Shown here: piece after piece, positions 17,401 to 25,794 of the stretch
How positions within the stretch are numbered: position 1 is the first letter of the stretch
How the letters are laid out: each line of letters begins with the position of its first letter
NCBI RefSeq assembly: GCF_001467615.1
Contig: NZ_LNYA01000002.1
Span: 1 to 53,187, forward strand
Direction of reading: 5' to 3'
Length of the DNA stretch: 53,187 nt
From: Legionella erythra
GTDB lineage: Bacteria; Pseudomonadota; Gammaproteobacteria; Legionellales; Legionellaceae
Notes under the pieces: generated by a model
What the model saw: the letters and a program-made list of their open reading frames with translations, nothing else
What the model was told of the DNA's origin: nothing
Databases searched by the model: none
Translations under genes and position numbers: made by a program

Positions 17401-18237
17401 ATGGACATCTATCAAAAGACAGCCCTGGTGAGCCGCTATTTTCAATTGCAGCAGAAATTTCACAGTTATTTTATTCTCGAAAATACCCATCCGGGGGATG
17501 AAGAAAACATTGAAGTCAGTTTAAAAGAAACAATTGATGATATTAAACAGTACATTAAGCCGCAGGAAATTCATTCGTTGATTAATTTAACCTTTGACAA
17601 ACTGTTTTTAGCCAATCCCATCGAGAAATCGCGCTTTCTGGAATTTGAAGCCAACGCGGAGCAATTGATTACCCTGCTGGCAAACCAGGAAAAAGAAAAA
17701 ACCCGCTCAAAAGCCTTCTGGGCTACTTTGTTTTGCTGTCTGCCCATCGTGACTTTACTGTTTATGCGTTCAATTCACACTGCCTGGTTTAAGCATTTTT
17801 CTCAAAAACAGGTTTTGCAGCCCGGGAGTTTAGCCCGCAAACCCCCCACGCCGTTTAAACCCAAGAGTCAGACTGCTGCCAAAGCTAATGAAAAAAAGAC
17901 AGCGGCAGCCTCATCCGATGCAGAATGGCAAACCCTGCAGCAAGTGCAGCAATTGCATTTAAAAGTCATGATTCACAACATGATGAAGGCCCGGAATATT
18001 TTCCTGCATCAGGATCCTTTCCAACTCGATGATGAGGAACTGGATTTCACCTATAAATCCCACGAAGAGGCCTGCAAAGTGTTGAGCAAAACACCCCCAA
18101 ACCGGTACACGTTTGAAAGTTTACCGGGCGGCAGTTTGATTGACGATTTTGAAAAAGCCATTGATAAATTAAACAAGGATAATTTGACATCCCTTTCGAA
18201 GAACGTGATGCCCATTTCTTCCCATGTGAAACATTAA
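17401..18237 (+). CDS. Hypothetical protein with one transmembrane segment
   Basis: The 278-residue protein has a helical N-terminal region of about 100 residues, one hydrophobic helix at about 104-123 (KAFWATLFCCLPIVTLLFM), a Pro/Lys/Ala-rich linker and a soluble, acidic helical C-terminal region. GAGG sits eight bases before the ATG. I do not recognise the family. The arrangement of short helical bundle, single membrane span and flexible linker is compatible with an effector or a membrane-bound protein. Confidence 0.6.
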   Translation: MDIYQKTALVSRYFQLQQKFHSYFILENTHPGDEENIEVSLKETIDDIKQYIKPQEIHSLINLTFDKLFLANPIEKSRFLEFEANAEQLITLLANQEKEKTRSKAFWATLFCCLPIVTLLFMRSIHTAWFKHFSQKQVLQPGSLARKPPTPFKPKSQTAAKANEKKTAAASSDAEWQTLQQVQQLHLKVMIHNMMKARNIFLHQDPFQLDDEELDFTYKSHEEACKVLSKTPPNRYTFESLPGGSLIDDFEKAIDKLNKDNLTSLSKNVMPISSHVKH

Positions 18238-18288
18238 CATCTGCGTGGTAACGTATTATAGTGGATGTTTTTTCAGAGAGGATCAGGT

Positions 18289-19002
18289 TTGAAATTGGGC
18301 AAATTACTGCATCATGCTGTCAGAATAATCAGTGGCCTGGCTCTGGGTTTGCTGGCCGGGCAGGTACCGGCGGCTCTCCCCACTCAGGACATGCAGGTGT
18401 GGACTAATGTAACCCTTAATGGCCCGCTCAGTTCAAAAACGCCAAAAATAAAATACTGGCTTGAAGCGCAACCGCGTTTTGGCGAGGATGTGTCACGGCT
18501 ATCGCAAGTCTTGCTGCGGCCTGGTCTAGGCTATGCATTAACGCCAACCACCAGTATCTGGGGAGGCTATGCCTGGATTTACACCACGCTGCCATTCGCT
18601 AGCCCCTCATTTGATGAAAACCGTATCTGGCAGCAATTATTATGGAGCCGAAAATTCAATACAGTGCGTTTAGTCAGCCGTACACGGCTGGAGCAACGAT
18701 TCATCCAGCAGAATATTCATGTCGCCTGGCGCCTCAGGCAGTTTTTTAAAGCGGAAATCCCGTTGCCGATTCAGCCCGCATTCAGTGCAATTGTCAGCAA
18801 TGAAGTGTTCGTTCACTTAAATGATTTTAATCGAAACAACAACCAGGGGTTTGATCAAAACCGATTTTTTATAGGGATAGGTAAAGAACTGGCTCCACAC
18901 ATTAAAGCGGAGGCAGGTTACCTCAATCAGACGATACGGCGCATCAATGCCGCCGATTACAGCGCTAATTACCTGTCGTTGAATGTATTATGTAATTTCT
19001 AG
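18289..19002 (+). CDS. Predicted outer-membrane protein (DUF2490-like)
   Basis: The protein of about 237 residues has an N-terminal signal peptide ([20 protein letters not shown]...AAL) followed by a beta-barrel-like sequence with [33 protein letters not shown] and a C-terminal SLNVLCNF, ending in Phe. This pattern matches the DUF2490 group of outer-membrane proteins. The start is uncertain: a TTG at 18289 has an AGAGGATC site and gives a compact signal peptide; an ATG at 18265 would add eight residues. Confidence 0.65.
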   Translation: MKLGKLLHHAVRIISGLALGLLAGQVPAALPTQDMQVWTNVTLNGPLSSKTPKIKYWLEAQPRFGEDVSRLSQVLLRPGLGYALTPTTSIWGGYAWIYTTLPFASPSFDENRIWQQLLWSRKFNTVRLVSRTRLEQRFIQQNIHVAWRLRQFFKAEIPLPIQPAFSAIVSNEVFVHLNDFNRNNNQGFDQNRFFIGIGKELAPHIKAEAGYLNQTIRRINAADYSANYLSLNVLCNF

Positions 19003-19037
19003 ATGGGGCCGTAAGTCCAGGCAGCAGGGTGTATTGT

Positions 19038-19670
19038 ATGAGCAACAACTATTTTGAAAGCCCATTTAAGGGCATTCCTTTAAGTGAACAGGTTACCAAT
19101 CCCAATATCCTGGTCGGTCAGCACAGTTATTATTCAGGCTATTATCATGGACATTCGTTTGATGACTGTGCCCGTTATTTAATGCCGGATGAGCCCCATG
19201 TCGACAAGCTCATCATCGGCAGTTTTTGCTCTATCGGCACGGGTGTCTCGTTTATGATGGCAGGTAATCAGGGTCATCGCATGGACTGGATCAGCACATT
19301 TCCTTTTTTCTATACGGGTGAGGCTATGTTTGCCGACGCTCTCGATGGCTATCTTCCTGCCGGCGATACGGTAGTTGGCCATGATGTGTGGATCGGCGCG
19401 GAAGCCATGATTATGCCCGGAATTCACATTGGTCATGGCGCTATAATAGGCAGCCGTGCTGTCGTTACCCGTTCTGTTGAACCGTACAGCATCGTTGCTG
19501 GTAATCCAGCGCGTCTTATCCGCAAGCGCTTTAATGAGCACGACATTCATCGCTTGCTGGAAATGGCCTGGTGGGATTGGCCACCACCGCGGTTGTCAGA
19601 AGCAATGAAATGGTTATGTGCCAGCGATATTGAGGCGCTTTATACTTACTGGCAAACGTGGCGGACTTGA
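19038..19670 (+). CDS. CatB-type hexapeptide acyltransferase (xenobiotic acetyltransferase family)
   Basis: The 210-residue protein belongs to the left-handed beta-helix acetyltransferases. Hexapeptide repeats are seen as [29 protein letters not shown] and [15 protein letters not shown], followed by the family signature [17 protein letters not shown]. The conserved active-site region [15 protein letters not shown] carries the catalytic His. The ATG at 19038 has AGGG eight bases upstream; a GTG nine bases earlier is less likely. This family includes chloramphenicol and virginiamycin acetyltransferases, but many chromosomal members act on sugars, so resistance should not be assumed. Confidence 0.85.
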   Translation: MSNNYFESPFKGIPLSEQVTNPNILVGQHSYYSGYYHGHSFDDCARYLMPDEPHVDKLIIGSFCSIGTGVSFMMAGNQGHRMDWISTFPFFYTGEAMFADALDGYLPAGDTVVGHDVWIGAEAMIMPGIHIGHGAIIGSRAVVTRSVEPYSIVAGNPARLIRKRFNEHDIHRLLEMAWWDWPPPRLSEAMKWLCASDIEALYTYWQTWRT

Positions 19671-19770
19671 AAAGGAAAGGGAATAGTGTTAAAAAACTGA
19701 CCGTGACATTTGATGCGTTTTTGGTGAATTTTTTATCAAAATGCGGTAGAATGGCATCCCTTTCCACTGG

Positions 19771-20487
19771 ATGTCCAGGACAATGACTTTAAACGGTTTA
19801 GTGTTTCTCTTTATGGTTATTAATGGCTTAATACATACCGAAGTGCACACGGTTAAACTCGGGGATACGCCGGTTAAAATCGTAAAACAGCAAGGTAAAG
19901 GAAAAACCTTTGTTCATTTGCACGAAAATGAAACCACCGCGCTCATGGCCGCTCAGTATTATGTTAATAAAGAAGGCGGGACCCTCATCACCTTAAAGCA
20001 TTCTGGCCAGCGCAATATTGTTTTTCATCTGCACAAGGTTAAATATGAATTTGACCCGAATCGGATTTTTACTGAACAGGGCATTAAAAAAACCTTGCAG
20101 CAATACGGGCATTACTCACTGGCTGCTCATCAGGAAGTCAGCCGTTTTGCTTCAACGATTAAACACCTTATTCCGTCGGGGAAAGTGATTGCCGTCCATA
20201 ACAACAGGGACTATTCGATTCGGGAATATTTTCCAAGGCATCCTCTGGCCGGGGATGCCAAAGCCATTAATTATCATCCGAACAGCAATTACCGCAATTT
20301 TTATTTTGTGACGCAGCCTAAAGAATTTGAGCGTCTTAAACATCTTAAATTCAATGTGGCTCTGCAGTCACCAAAAGCCCAGGACGATGGCTCGTTGTCT
20401 TATTACCTGGGTGCTAAAAATTACATTAATATTGAATCCGGTTATGGTCAGTTAAGCGCACAGCTTAAAATGCTTTATCATGCCTGA
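19771..20487 (+). CDS. Exported hypothetical protein
   Basis: The protein of 238 residues begins with a hydrophobic stretch (LNGLVFLFMVINGLIHTE) that reads as a signal peptide or anchor. The mature part has HLHENETTALMAAQYYV, TIKHLIPSGKVIAVHNNRDYSIREYFP and a C-terminal NYINIESGYGQL; the conserved His, Glu and Asn residues could form an active site. I do not recognise a family. A second ATG at 19783 is possible. It precedes the moxR operon by 58 bases. Confidence 0.65.
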   Translation: MSRTMTLNGLVFLFMVINGLIHTEVHTVKLGDTPVKIVKQQGKGKTFVHLHENETTALMAAQYYVNKEGGTLITLKHSGQRNIVFHLHKVKYEFDPNRIFTEQGIKKTLQQYGHYSLAAHQEVSRFASTIKHLIPSGKVIAVHNNRDYSIREYFPRHPLAGDAKAINYHPNSNYRNFYFVTQPKEFERLKHLKFNVALQSPKAQDDGSLSYYLGAKNYINIESGYGQLSAQLKMLYHA

Positions 20488-20545
20488 CGGCTTGGCATAA
20501 CCTGCTTTTCAAGATAGGATTAAGCTTTTGCACAGGGTAGGACGA

Positions 20546-21550
20546 ATGGAGCAGCTTGACGAGAAAGTGACATCATCACAGACAACAATCCAACAGCAAA
20601 TAGTGCAGCTCAGTTCGCATTTAAATGAGCGCATTCTCGGGCAGAAGGCACTGGTCTCACGGTTGCTGATTGCGCTGCTGGCCGATGGTCATCTGTTGGT
20701 TGAAGGGGCTCCCGGACTGGCCAAAACCCGGGCCGTCAAAGAGCTATCTGCCTTGATTGAAGGCAGTTTCCATCGTATCCAGTTTACACCCGATTTATTG
20801 CCAGGCGATTTAACCGGTACGGATGTCTTCCATCCGGAAGACGGTTCGTTTGTGTTTCAGCCCGGCCCTATTTTCCATCATTTAATTCTCGCGGATGAGA
20901 TTAACCGGGCTCCGGCAAAAGTGCAGTCGGCCCTGCTGGAAGCGATGGCGGAGCGCCAGGCCACCATTGGCGGTAAGACTTATCCCTTACCGGAATTGTT
21001 TTTGGTGATGGCAACTCAGAACCCCATTGAGCAGGAAGGGACTTATCCGTTACCGGAAGCGCAGTTAGACCGGTTTTTGATGTACGTCAAAATCGGCTAT
21101 CCAGACGCAGCAGTTGAACATGATATTTTGTCGTTAGCCAGAAAAGAAGCCTTGGGTGTGGAAGGCAGCCAATTTAAATCGATAGAGCCTTTAACCCAGC
21201 GCGCCTTATTCGAAGCCCGCAAACAAGTGTTAAAAGTGCATACCAGCAGTGCCCTTGAGCATTATCTGGTGCAATTGGTGGTCGCTACCCGCAATCCCGC
21301 CGCTTACAGTGACGAGTTGACCCGTTGGCTGCGCTTTGGTGCGAGTCCCAGGGCGACGATTGCACTTGATCGCTGCGCCAAGGCCCATGCATGGCTTGCC
21401 GGCCGCGATTACGTCACACCGGAGGATATCCATGTAATCGCGCATGACGTGTTACGTCATCGTATTCTCCTTAGTTTTGAGGCGGAAGCGGAAGGGGTAA
21501 ACAGTGATGATTTCATCGATGTTTTATTACGCTTGGTAGCAGTCCCCTAG
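20546..21550 (+). CDS. moxR: MoxR-family AAA+ ATPase
   Basis: The 334-residue ATPase is the chaperone-like partner of von Willebrand factor A (VWA) proteins. Walker A is the MoxR form GAPGLAKT, and Walker B is LILADEINRAPAKVQSALLEAM, followed by sensor 1 (LVMATQNPIEQEGTYPLPEAQLDRFLM) and sensor 2 (SPRATIALDR). The ATG at 20546 has GTAGGA upstream; a TTG 18 bases earlier is in frame. It heads an operon with DUF58, DUF4381 and VWA genes. MoxR is thought to remodel the VWA partners in the inner membrane or periplasm-facing complex. Confidence 0.92.
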   Translation: MEQLDEKVTSSQTTIQQQIVQLSSHLNERILGQKALVSRLLIALLADGHLLVEGAPGLAKTRAVKELSALIEGSFHRIQFTPDLLPGDLTGTDVFHPEDGSFVFQPGPIFHHLILADEINRAPAKVQSALLEAMAERQATIGGKTYPLPELFLVMATQNPIEQEGTYPLPEAQLDRFLMYVKIGYPDAAVEHDILSLARKEALGVEGSQFKSIEPLTQRALFEARKQVLKVHTSSALEHYLVQLVVATRNPAAYSDELTRWLRFGASPRATIALDRCAKAHAWLAGRDYVTPEDIHVIAHDVLRHRILLSFEAEAEGVNSDDFIDVLLRLVAVP

Positions 21551-21558
21551 GAGGTTGA

Positions 21559-22470
21559 ATGACCGACGGCGTTATCGCTCCCCTTAATGAATTGATTGAT
21601 TTGAGGCGGTATGCACGTAAAATCCATTATAAACCCGGCAACAGCTCGGTGAGTGCGGGCAACCATTTGTCTAAACTGCGCGGGCGGGGTATGGATTTTT
21701 CCGAGGTAAGAAATTACCAGGCGGGGGATGAAATTCGTCATATGGAATGGCGGGTTACTGCCCGCACCGGCCGCCCTCATATTAAAATTTACCAGGAAGA
21801 ACGTGAGCGTCCGGTGGTTATCCTGTCAGACTTCAATCCCTCTATGTATTTTGGTACCCGGGTGGCATTTAAATCGGTACTGGCTGCTCGACTGGCGGCT
21901 TTGATTGCCTGGACTGCGGTCAGGCAGGGTGATCGCGTCGGAGGGCTGGTTTATTCGGCAAGCCGACATGATGAATTCATGCCCCGAAGCCGCGAGGCCG
22001 GTATTTTACCCTGGCTTGCCTCCTTGAGCGACTACACCAATCAAGGGATTAATCCTGCGCAAGCGGAGCCGCGCCTGTTGAGTGATGCCTTGTTGCGCTT
22101 GCGCCGTGTGACCCGACCTGGCAGTATTTTAGTATTAATCAGTGATTTTTATCAGCTGGATGCCGACAGTGAAAAGCATTTAAGCCGTCTGCGTGCCCAC
22201 AATGACATTCTGGTTTATCACATTTGCGATGCCCTGGAGTTAAATCCCCCACGACCTGATGTGTATGCCATCACCAATGGCGGCGAGGAAATTCTCGTTG
22301 ATACCCGCATCCATCGCGTCAGCGATGATTACCGTCATTATTGCCAGCAGCGGTTATTGAACCTGCAATCCCTGTGTAAACGCTTGCAGATTCAGTATGT
22401 GACGGTGACGGCTGAGCAGGATCTGGTGCAATTGGTGAGACAGACTTTCCCACGGAGGTCACGTGACTGA
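21559..22470 (+). CDS. DUF58 domain protein
   Basis: The 303-residue protein shows the hallmark DUF58 block at YQAGDEIRHMEWRVTARTGRPHIKIYQEERERPVV, where a basic Trp-Arg-x-Thr-Ala core is conserved. Downstream it has a VWA-like fold (ILSDFNPSM, VLISDFYQLD). It begins eight bases after moxR with AGGAGG before the ATG. DUF58 proteins partner with MoxR ATPases in Bat-type complexes. It overlaps the next gene by eight bases. Confidence 0.9.
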   Translation: MTDGVIAPLNELIDLRRYARKIHYKPGNSSVSAGNHLSKLRGRGMDFSEVRNYQAGDEIRHMEWRVTARTGRPHIKIYQEERERPVVILSDFNPSMYFGTRVAFKSVLAARLAALIAWTAVRQGDRVGGLVYSASRHDEFMPRSREAGILPWLASLSDYTNQGINPAQAEPRLLSDALLRLRRVTRPGSILVLISDFYQLDADSEKHLSRLRAHNDILVYHICDALELNPPRPDVYAITNGGEEILVDTRIHRVSDDYRHYCQQRLLNLQSLCKRLQIQYVTVTAEQDLVQLVRQTFPRRSRD

Positions 22471-22948
22471 TCTGCAACCACTTGCACAATTACGCGACAT
22501 CCATCTGCCCGCGCCTGTCGGCTGGTGGCCTTTAGCGCCTGGCTGGTATCTGTTGGCAGCGATTGCCCTGCTCGGGTTTTTGCTGTTGACCGGGGTGGTT
22601 TACCGATACTATACCAACGGCCGGGCGAAGCGACAGGCTTTAAAATTGCTCGCGGTTTACCAACAGGATTATCTGCGCGAAGGCGACAGTCAGGCGGCCA
22701 GCGCCAAGGTGTCGGAATTATTACGCCGCGTGGCGCTGGTTTATTTTCCGCGCGAGAAGGTAGCCAGTCTGCAAGGGGAAGAATGGCTGGCTTTCTTGAA
22801 TCAAACCGGGAAAAACATCAATTTCAATGCCGTGCGTGAATGTTTGTTGGAATTACCCTATCAACGCGAAGCGGAGGTGAATGTGAAGCCCTTGCTTGCG
22901 CGTGCAAAAGCCTGGATTCAGCAAAGGGGAGTGCCATGTTCCAATTAG
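22463..22948 (+). CDS. DUF4381 membrane protein of the Bat operon
   Basis: The 161-residue protein has the DUF4381 start (QLRDIHLPAPVGWWPLAPGWYLL) and one transmembrane helix at about residues 28-48. A soluble helical domain follows (LLRRVALVYFPREKVASLQGEEWLAFLN). The GTG start has GGAGG five bases upstream and overlaps the DUF58 stop, so the genes are coupled. It is the usual companion between DUF58 and the VWA genes in these operons. Confidence 0.87.
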   Translation: MTDLQPLAQLRDIHLPAPVGWWPLAPGWYLLAAIALLGFLLLTGVVYRYYTNGRAKRQALKLLAVYQQDYLREGDSQAASAKVSELLRRVALVYFPREKVASLQGEEWLAFLNQTGKNINFNAVRECLLELPYQREAEVNVKPLLARAKAWIQQRGVPCSN

Positions 22949-23964
22949 CCCAACCCTGGATTCTGCTGTTTCTGCCGGTGCCGGTTCTGATTTGGTTTCT
23001 CGTGCCGCGGGCTGTTTTAGCGCTGCCTGCGGCCCTCTGCGTGCCGTTTTATGATGCGATGTATGCCATTATGCAGCAGGAAAAACGCATGTTAGCCAGC
23101 CAGGTGCGTTCCGGACTGTTTTTAGCCATTTGGATCCTGCTGGTTGTTGCGGCCGCGGGGCCGCGATGGGTCGGAAACCCTCTCCCTCTGGAAAGGGAGG
23201 GGCGTGACATCATGTTGGTCCTTGATATTTCCGGTAGTATGGAATTAATGGATATGATGCTGGATGGCCGACCGGTGAATCGCTTAACCGTGGTGAAACG
23301 CAGCGCCGAGCAATTCATCAGTGAACGGGCTGGCGACAAAATCGGCCTGATTCTGTTTGGTACCAGGGCTTACCTGCAGACGCCGCTAACCTATGATCGT
23401 CACAGTGTACTGATGCGCATTGAAGATGCCACCATCGGCCTGGCAGGAAAAACCACTTCCATAGGCGATGCGTTGGGGTTAGCGGTAAAACGACTACAAA
23501 ATGTGCCGCCAGAGGGCCGGGTGATTATCCTGTTAACTGATGGCGCCAATACTTCTGGCATGCTTCAGCCTTTAAAAGCCGCCGAATTAGCCGCTACCGA
23601 TCACATCAAGGTCTACACGATTGGTCTTGGTTCCGAGAGCAATGTCCAGTCATTGAATGATGTGTTTTTAGGCATGGGAACCGGATCGGATTTAGACGAG
23701 GAGACCCTTAAAAAAATTGCCGAGGTTACCGGGGGACATTATTTCCGTGCCACGGATCCTCAATCACTGGCGGCTATTTATGAAAAAATAAACCAGTTGG
23801 AAACCGTTTCACGGGATGAGGTGAGCATAACGCCTGAGCAGGATTATTATCCCTGGTTGCTCGCTATCGCCCTGGCGTTGTTTTTATACTGGTTTGCTGA
23901 GCGGGCGGGATGGTTAAGGACCTTCAGCAACCTGCGCTTTAAGGAGACGCGCCATGCTGGCTAA
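22936..23964 (+). CDS. batA: BatA-type VWA membrane protein
   Basis: The 342-residue protein has an N-terminal membrane region, a VWA domain with the metal-ion-dependent adhesion site DISGSM, a second conserved Thr and Asp (LLTDGANTSG), and a C-terminal transmembrane helix (LLAIALALFLYWF). VWA domains mediate protein binding through a bound divalent ion. The ATG at 22936 lies inside the end of the DUF4381 gene. It is the first of two adjacent VWA genes. Confidence 0.9.
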   Translation: MFQLAQPWILLFLPVPVLIWFLVPRAVLALPAALCVPFYDAMYAIMQQEKRMLASQVRSGLFLAIWILLVVAAAGPRWVGNPLPLEREGRDIMLVLDISGSMELMDMMLDGRPVNRLTVVKRSAEQFISERAGDKIGLILFGTRAYLQTPLTYDRHSVLMRIEDATIGLAGKTTSIGDALGLAVKRLQNVPPEGRVIILLTDGANTSGMLQPLKAAELAATDHIKVYTIGLGSESNVQSLNDVFLGMGTGSDLDEETLKKIAEVTGGHYFRATDPQSLAAIYEKINQLETVSRDEVSITPEQDYYPWLLAIALALFLYWFAERAGWLRTFSNLRFKETRHAG

Positions 23965-24889
23965 TCTGCATTTTTTGCGGCCCTGGTGGTTGCTCGCTCT
24001 CCTGCCGCTGGCTATATTGACCGTTCAATTGTGGCGCAGTAATGCCCGACTCGATGCCTGGGCTTTTGTGTGTGATCGCCATTTATTATCTCATTTAGTC
24101 TTGTCGACAGGTGAAAATAAACGCCATGTTGCCCTCCTGTCTCTTGTCGTAAGTGCCCTGTGCCTTGTCATCAGCCTGGCTGGTCCTGCTTTCCAAAAAC
24201 TGCCTGTGCCTTCCTATCATCGCATCCAGCCTCGTATTCTGGTTCTTGATATGTCTGATTCCATGCTGGAGCGGGATTTGGTCCCGGACCGGTTAACGCG
24301 GGCTAAATTCAAATTGCATGATTTGTTTTCACGCACGGATATCGGCCAAACCGGCTTGGTGGTGTATACTGGTGAGCCGTTTATTGTTTCCCCCCTGACT
24401 GAAGATGCTCAAACCATCGATGCGCTCCTGTCTTCATTAACGCCGGACATTATGCCAGTGGGTGGTCAAAAACTGGATACTGCCTTAAAGCAGGCTGGGC
24501 AGTTAATTACCCAGGCAGGATTTAACCAGGGGCAGATTCTGGTGCTCACGGCGGAATCGCCAAGCAGCGAAGCCATTAAAGAAGCAGCTATCCTGGCCAA
24601 GCAGTCTATTCTCACTTCCGTCATGCCGGTTGTTGGCGGCAATACATCGATTAATCCCCTTTTTCAGGAGCTGGCAAAAGCTGGCGATGGGCTGGTTATT
24701 CCATTCAGAGACAATGCCAGTGATTTGGAACAATGGCTAAATGCGTCGGCAGCGAGCCGGCAATACAATCTCGATGAACAGAATTTAATCCCGGTTTGGC
24801 GTGATGAAGGGCGCTGGTTTTTAATTCCGGCTTTGATTTTTTTATTGCCGGTATTTCGCCGGGGATGGTTACAAAGGATAGAAACATGA
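23954..24889 (+). CDS. batB: BatB-type VWA membrane protein
   Basis: The 311-residue protein parallels BatA: N-terminal membrane segments (FLRPWWLLALLPLAIL and HVALLSLVVSALCLVISLAG), then a VWA domain with a MIDAS-like DMSDSM and the block LTRAKFKLHDLF, and a C-terminal hydrophobic helix. The second half of the MIDAS (Thr and Asp) is weaker than in BatA. It overlaps batA by 11 bases and batC by four bases. Confidence 0.88.
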   Translation: MLANLHFLRPWWLLALLPLAILTVQLWRSNARLDAWAFVCDRHLLSHLVLSTGENKRHVALLSLVVSALCLVISLAGPAFQKLPVPSYHRIQPRILVLDMSDSMLERDLVPDRLTRAKFKLHDLFSRTDIGQTGLVVYTGEPFIVSPLTEDAQTIDALLSSLTPDIMPVGGQKLDTALKQAGQLITQAGFNQGQILVLTAESPSSEAIKEAAILAKQSILTSVMPVVGGNTSINPLFQELAKAGDGLVIPFRDNASDLEQWLNASAASRQYNLDEQNLIPVWRDEGRWFLIPALIFLLPVFRRGWLQRIET

Positions 24890-25794
24890 GATTTGTCCTA
24901 TTTTTCATCCTGTGGCTAAGCAGCGCCATGGCCCATGCGTTTGGTTGGCAGGATTTGTGGGCAACGGATGATCAACAGGCCCAGGCGCTGATGAATAAAG
25001 GCCAATACAAAAAGGCTCAGGAACGTTTTCAGCAACCAGACTGGCAGGCTGCTGCGGCTTATCGGGCTGGCGATTATGAGCAGGCAGCTAACCATTTCGG
25101 CGCCCTGGAAACACAACAGGGCTATTACAATCAAGGCAATGCTCTGGCGCACATGGGGCGATACGAAGACGCGATCAAGGCTTACGATGAAGCGCTTAGA
25201 ATCAACCCCAATGACAAGGATGCTCTGCATAATCGTCAGTTAGTCGAAAACTTGCTGAAAAAAGATGAGAATAAACAGCAAAACCAGGATCAAAACAACC
25301 AAAATCAGCAACAGAATCAAGGGCAACAGGGTAATAATCAACAGGATCAGCAGCAGAATCAGGGGCAACAGGGCAACAATCAACAGGATCAGCAACATAA
25401 TCAGGGGCAACAGGGCAACAATCAACAGGATCAGCAGCAGAATCAGGGGCAACAGGGCAACAATCAACAGGATCAGCAGCAGAATCAGGGGCAACAGGGC
25501 AATAATCAGCAGGATCAGCAGCAGAATAACAATCAACAGGGTGATAATCAACAGACCAGGCAGGGTAAGGCCTCAAAGCAGAACTCAGCCACGCAAGCAC
25601 AACAGAATAAAAATAAGCGAATGGATGAGTCACCTGGACAATCAGAGGTACAAAATCAACAGTCAGCAGAAAACCGTGAGAAACAGCAGGCGAAAGAGCA
25701 AATGTTAAATTTGATTCCTGATGATCCGGGCGGGTTAATGCGAGAAAAATTCCTGCGCGATCATCTAAAGCGCAAACGAGGGTGGTATCAATGA
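24886..25794 (+). CDS. batC: BatC-type TPR protein with Gln/Asn-rich repeat tract
   Basis: The 302-residue protein has a signal peptide, then a TPR region (about 40-125; YNQGNALAHMGRYEDAIKAYDEALRINPND is a full TPR). From about residue 127 to 230 it is a low-complexity Gln/Asn/Gly tract built of a 14-residue unit, and it ends in a charged helical segment. The ATG at 24886 has AAGGA upstream. TPR proteins in Bat operons bridge partners. The tract may act as a flexible linker or be length-variable; similar Gln/Asn tracts can be prone to slippage. Confidence 0.88.
   Translation: MRFVLFFILWLSSAMAHAFGWQDLWATDDQQAQALMNKGQYKKAQERFQQPDWQAAAAYRAGDYEQAANHFGALETQQGYYNQGNALAHMGRYEDAIKAYDEALRINPNDKDALHNRQLVENLLKKDENKQQNQDQNNQNQQQNQGQQGNNQQDQQQNQGQQGNNQQDQQHNQGQQGNNQQDQQQNQGQQGNNQQDQQQNQGQQGNNQQDQQQNNNQQGDNQQTRQGKASKQNSATQAQQNKNKRMDESPGQSEVQNQQSAENREKQQAKEQMLNLIPDDPGGLMREKFLRDHLKRKRGWYQ
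25315..25524 (+). repeat. Five 42-bp tandem repeats inside batC
   Basis: Copies start at 25315, 25357, 25399, 25441 and 25483, followed by a degenerate partial copy. Each encodes a 14-residue unit that reads NQGQQGNNQQDQQ plus one variable residue. The unit is a multiple of three, so copy-number change keeps the frame. Confidence 0.95.

Noticed and set aside
19038-19670. Calling the hexapeptide enzyme an antibiotic-resistance chloramphenicol acetyltransferase
   Set aside because: The family signature is shared by chromosomal sugar-modifying enzymes, and no mobile resistance context is present.
25202-25708. Several overlapping open frames in the batC region on both strands
   Set aside because: They are frame shadows of the 42-bp tandem repeats, which keep all frames open.
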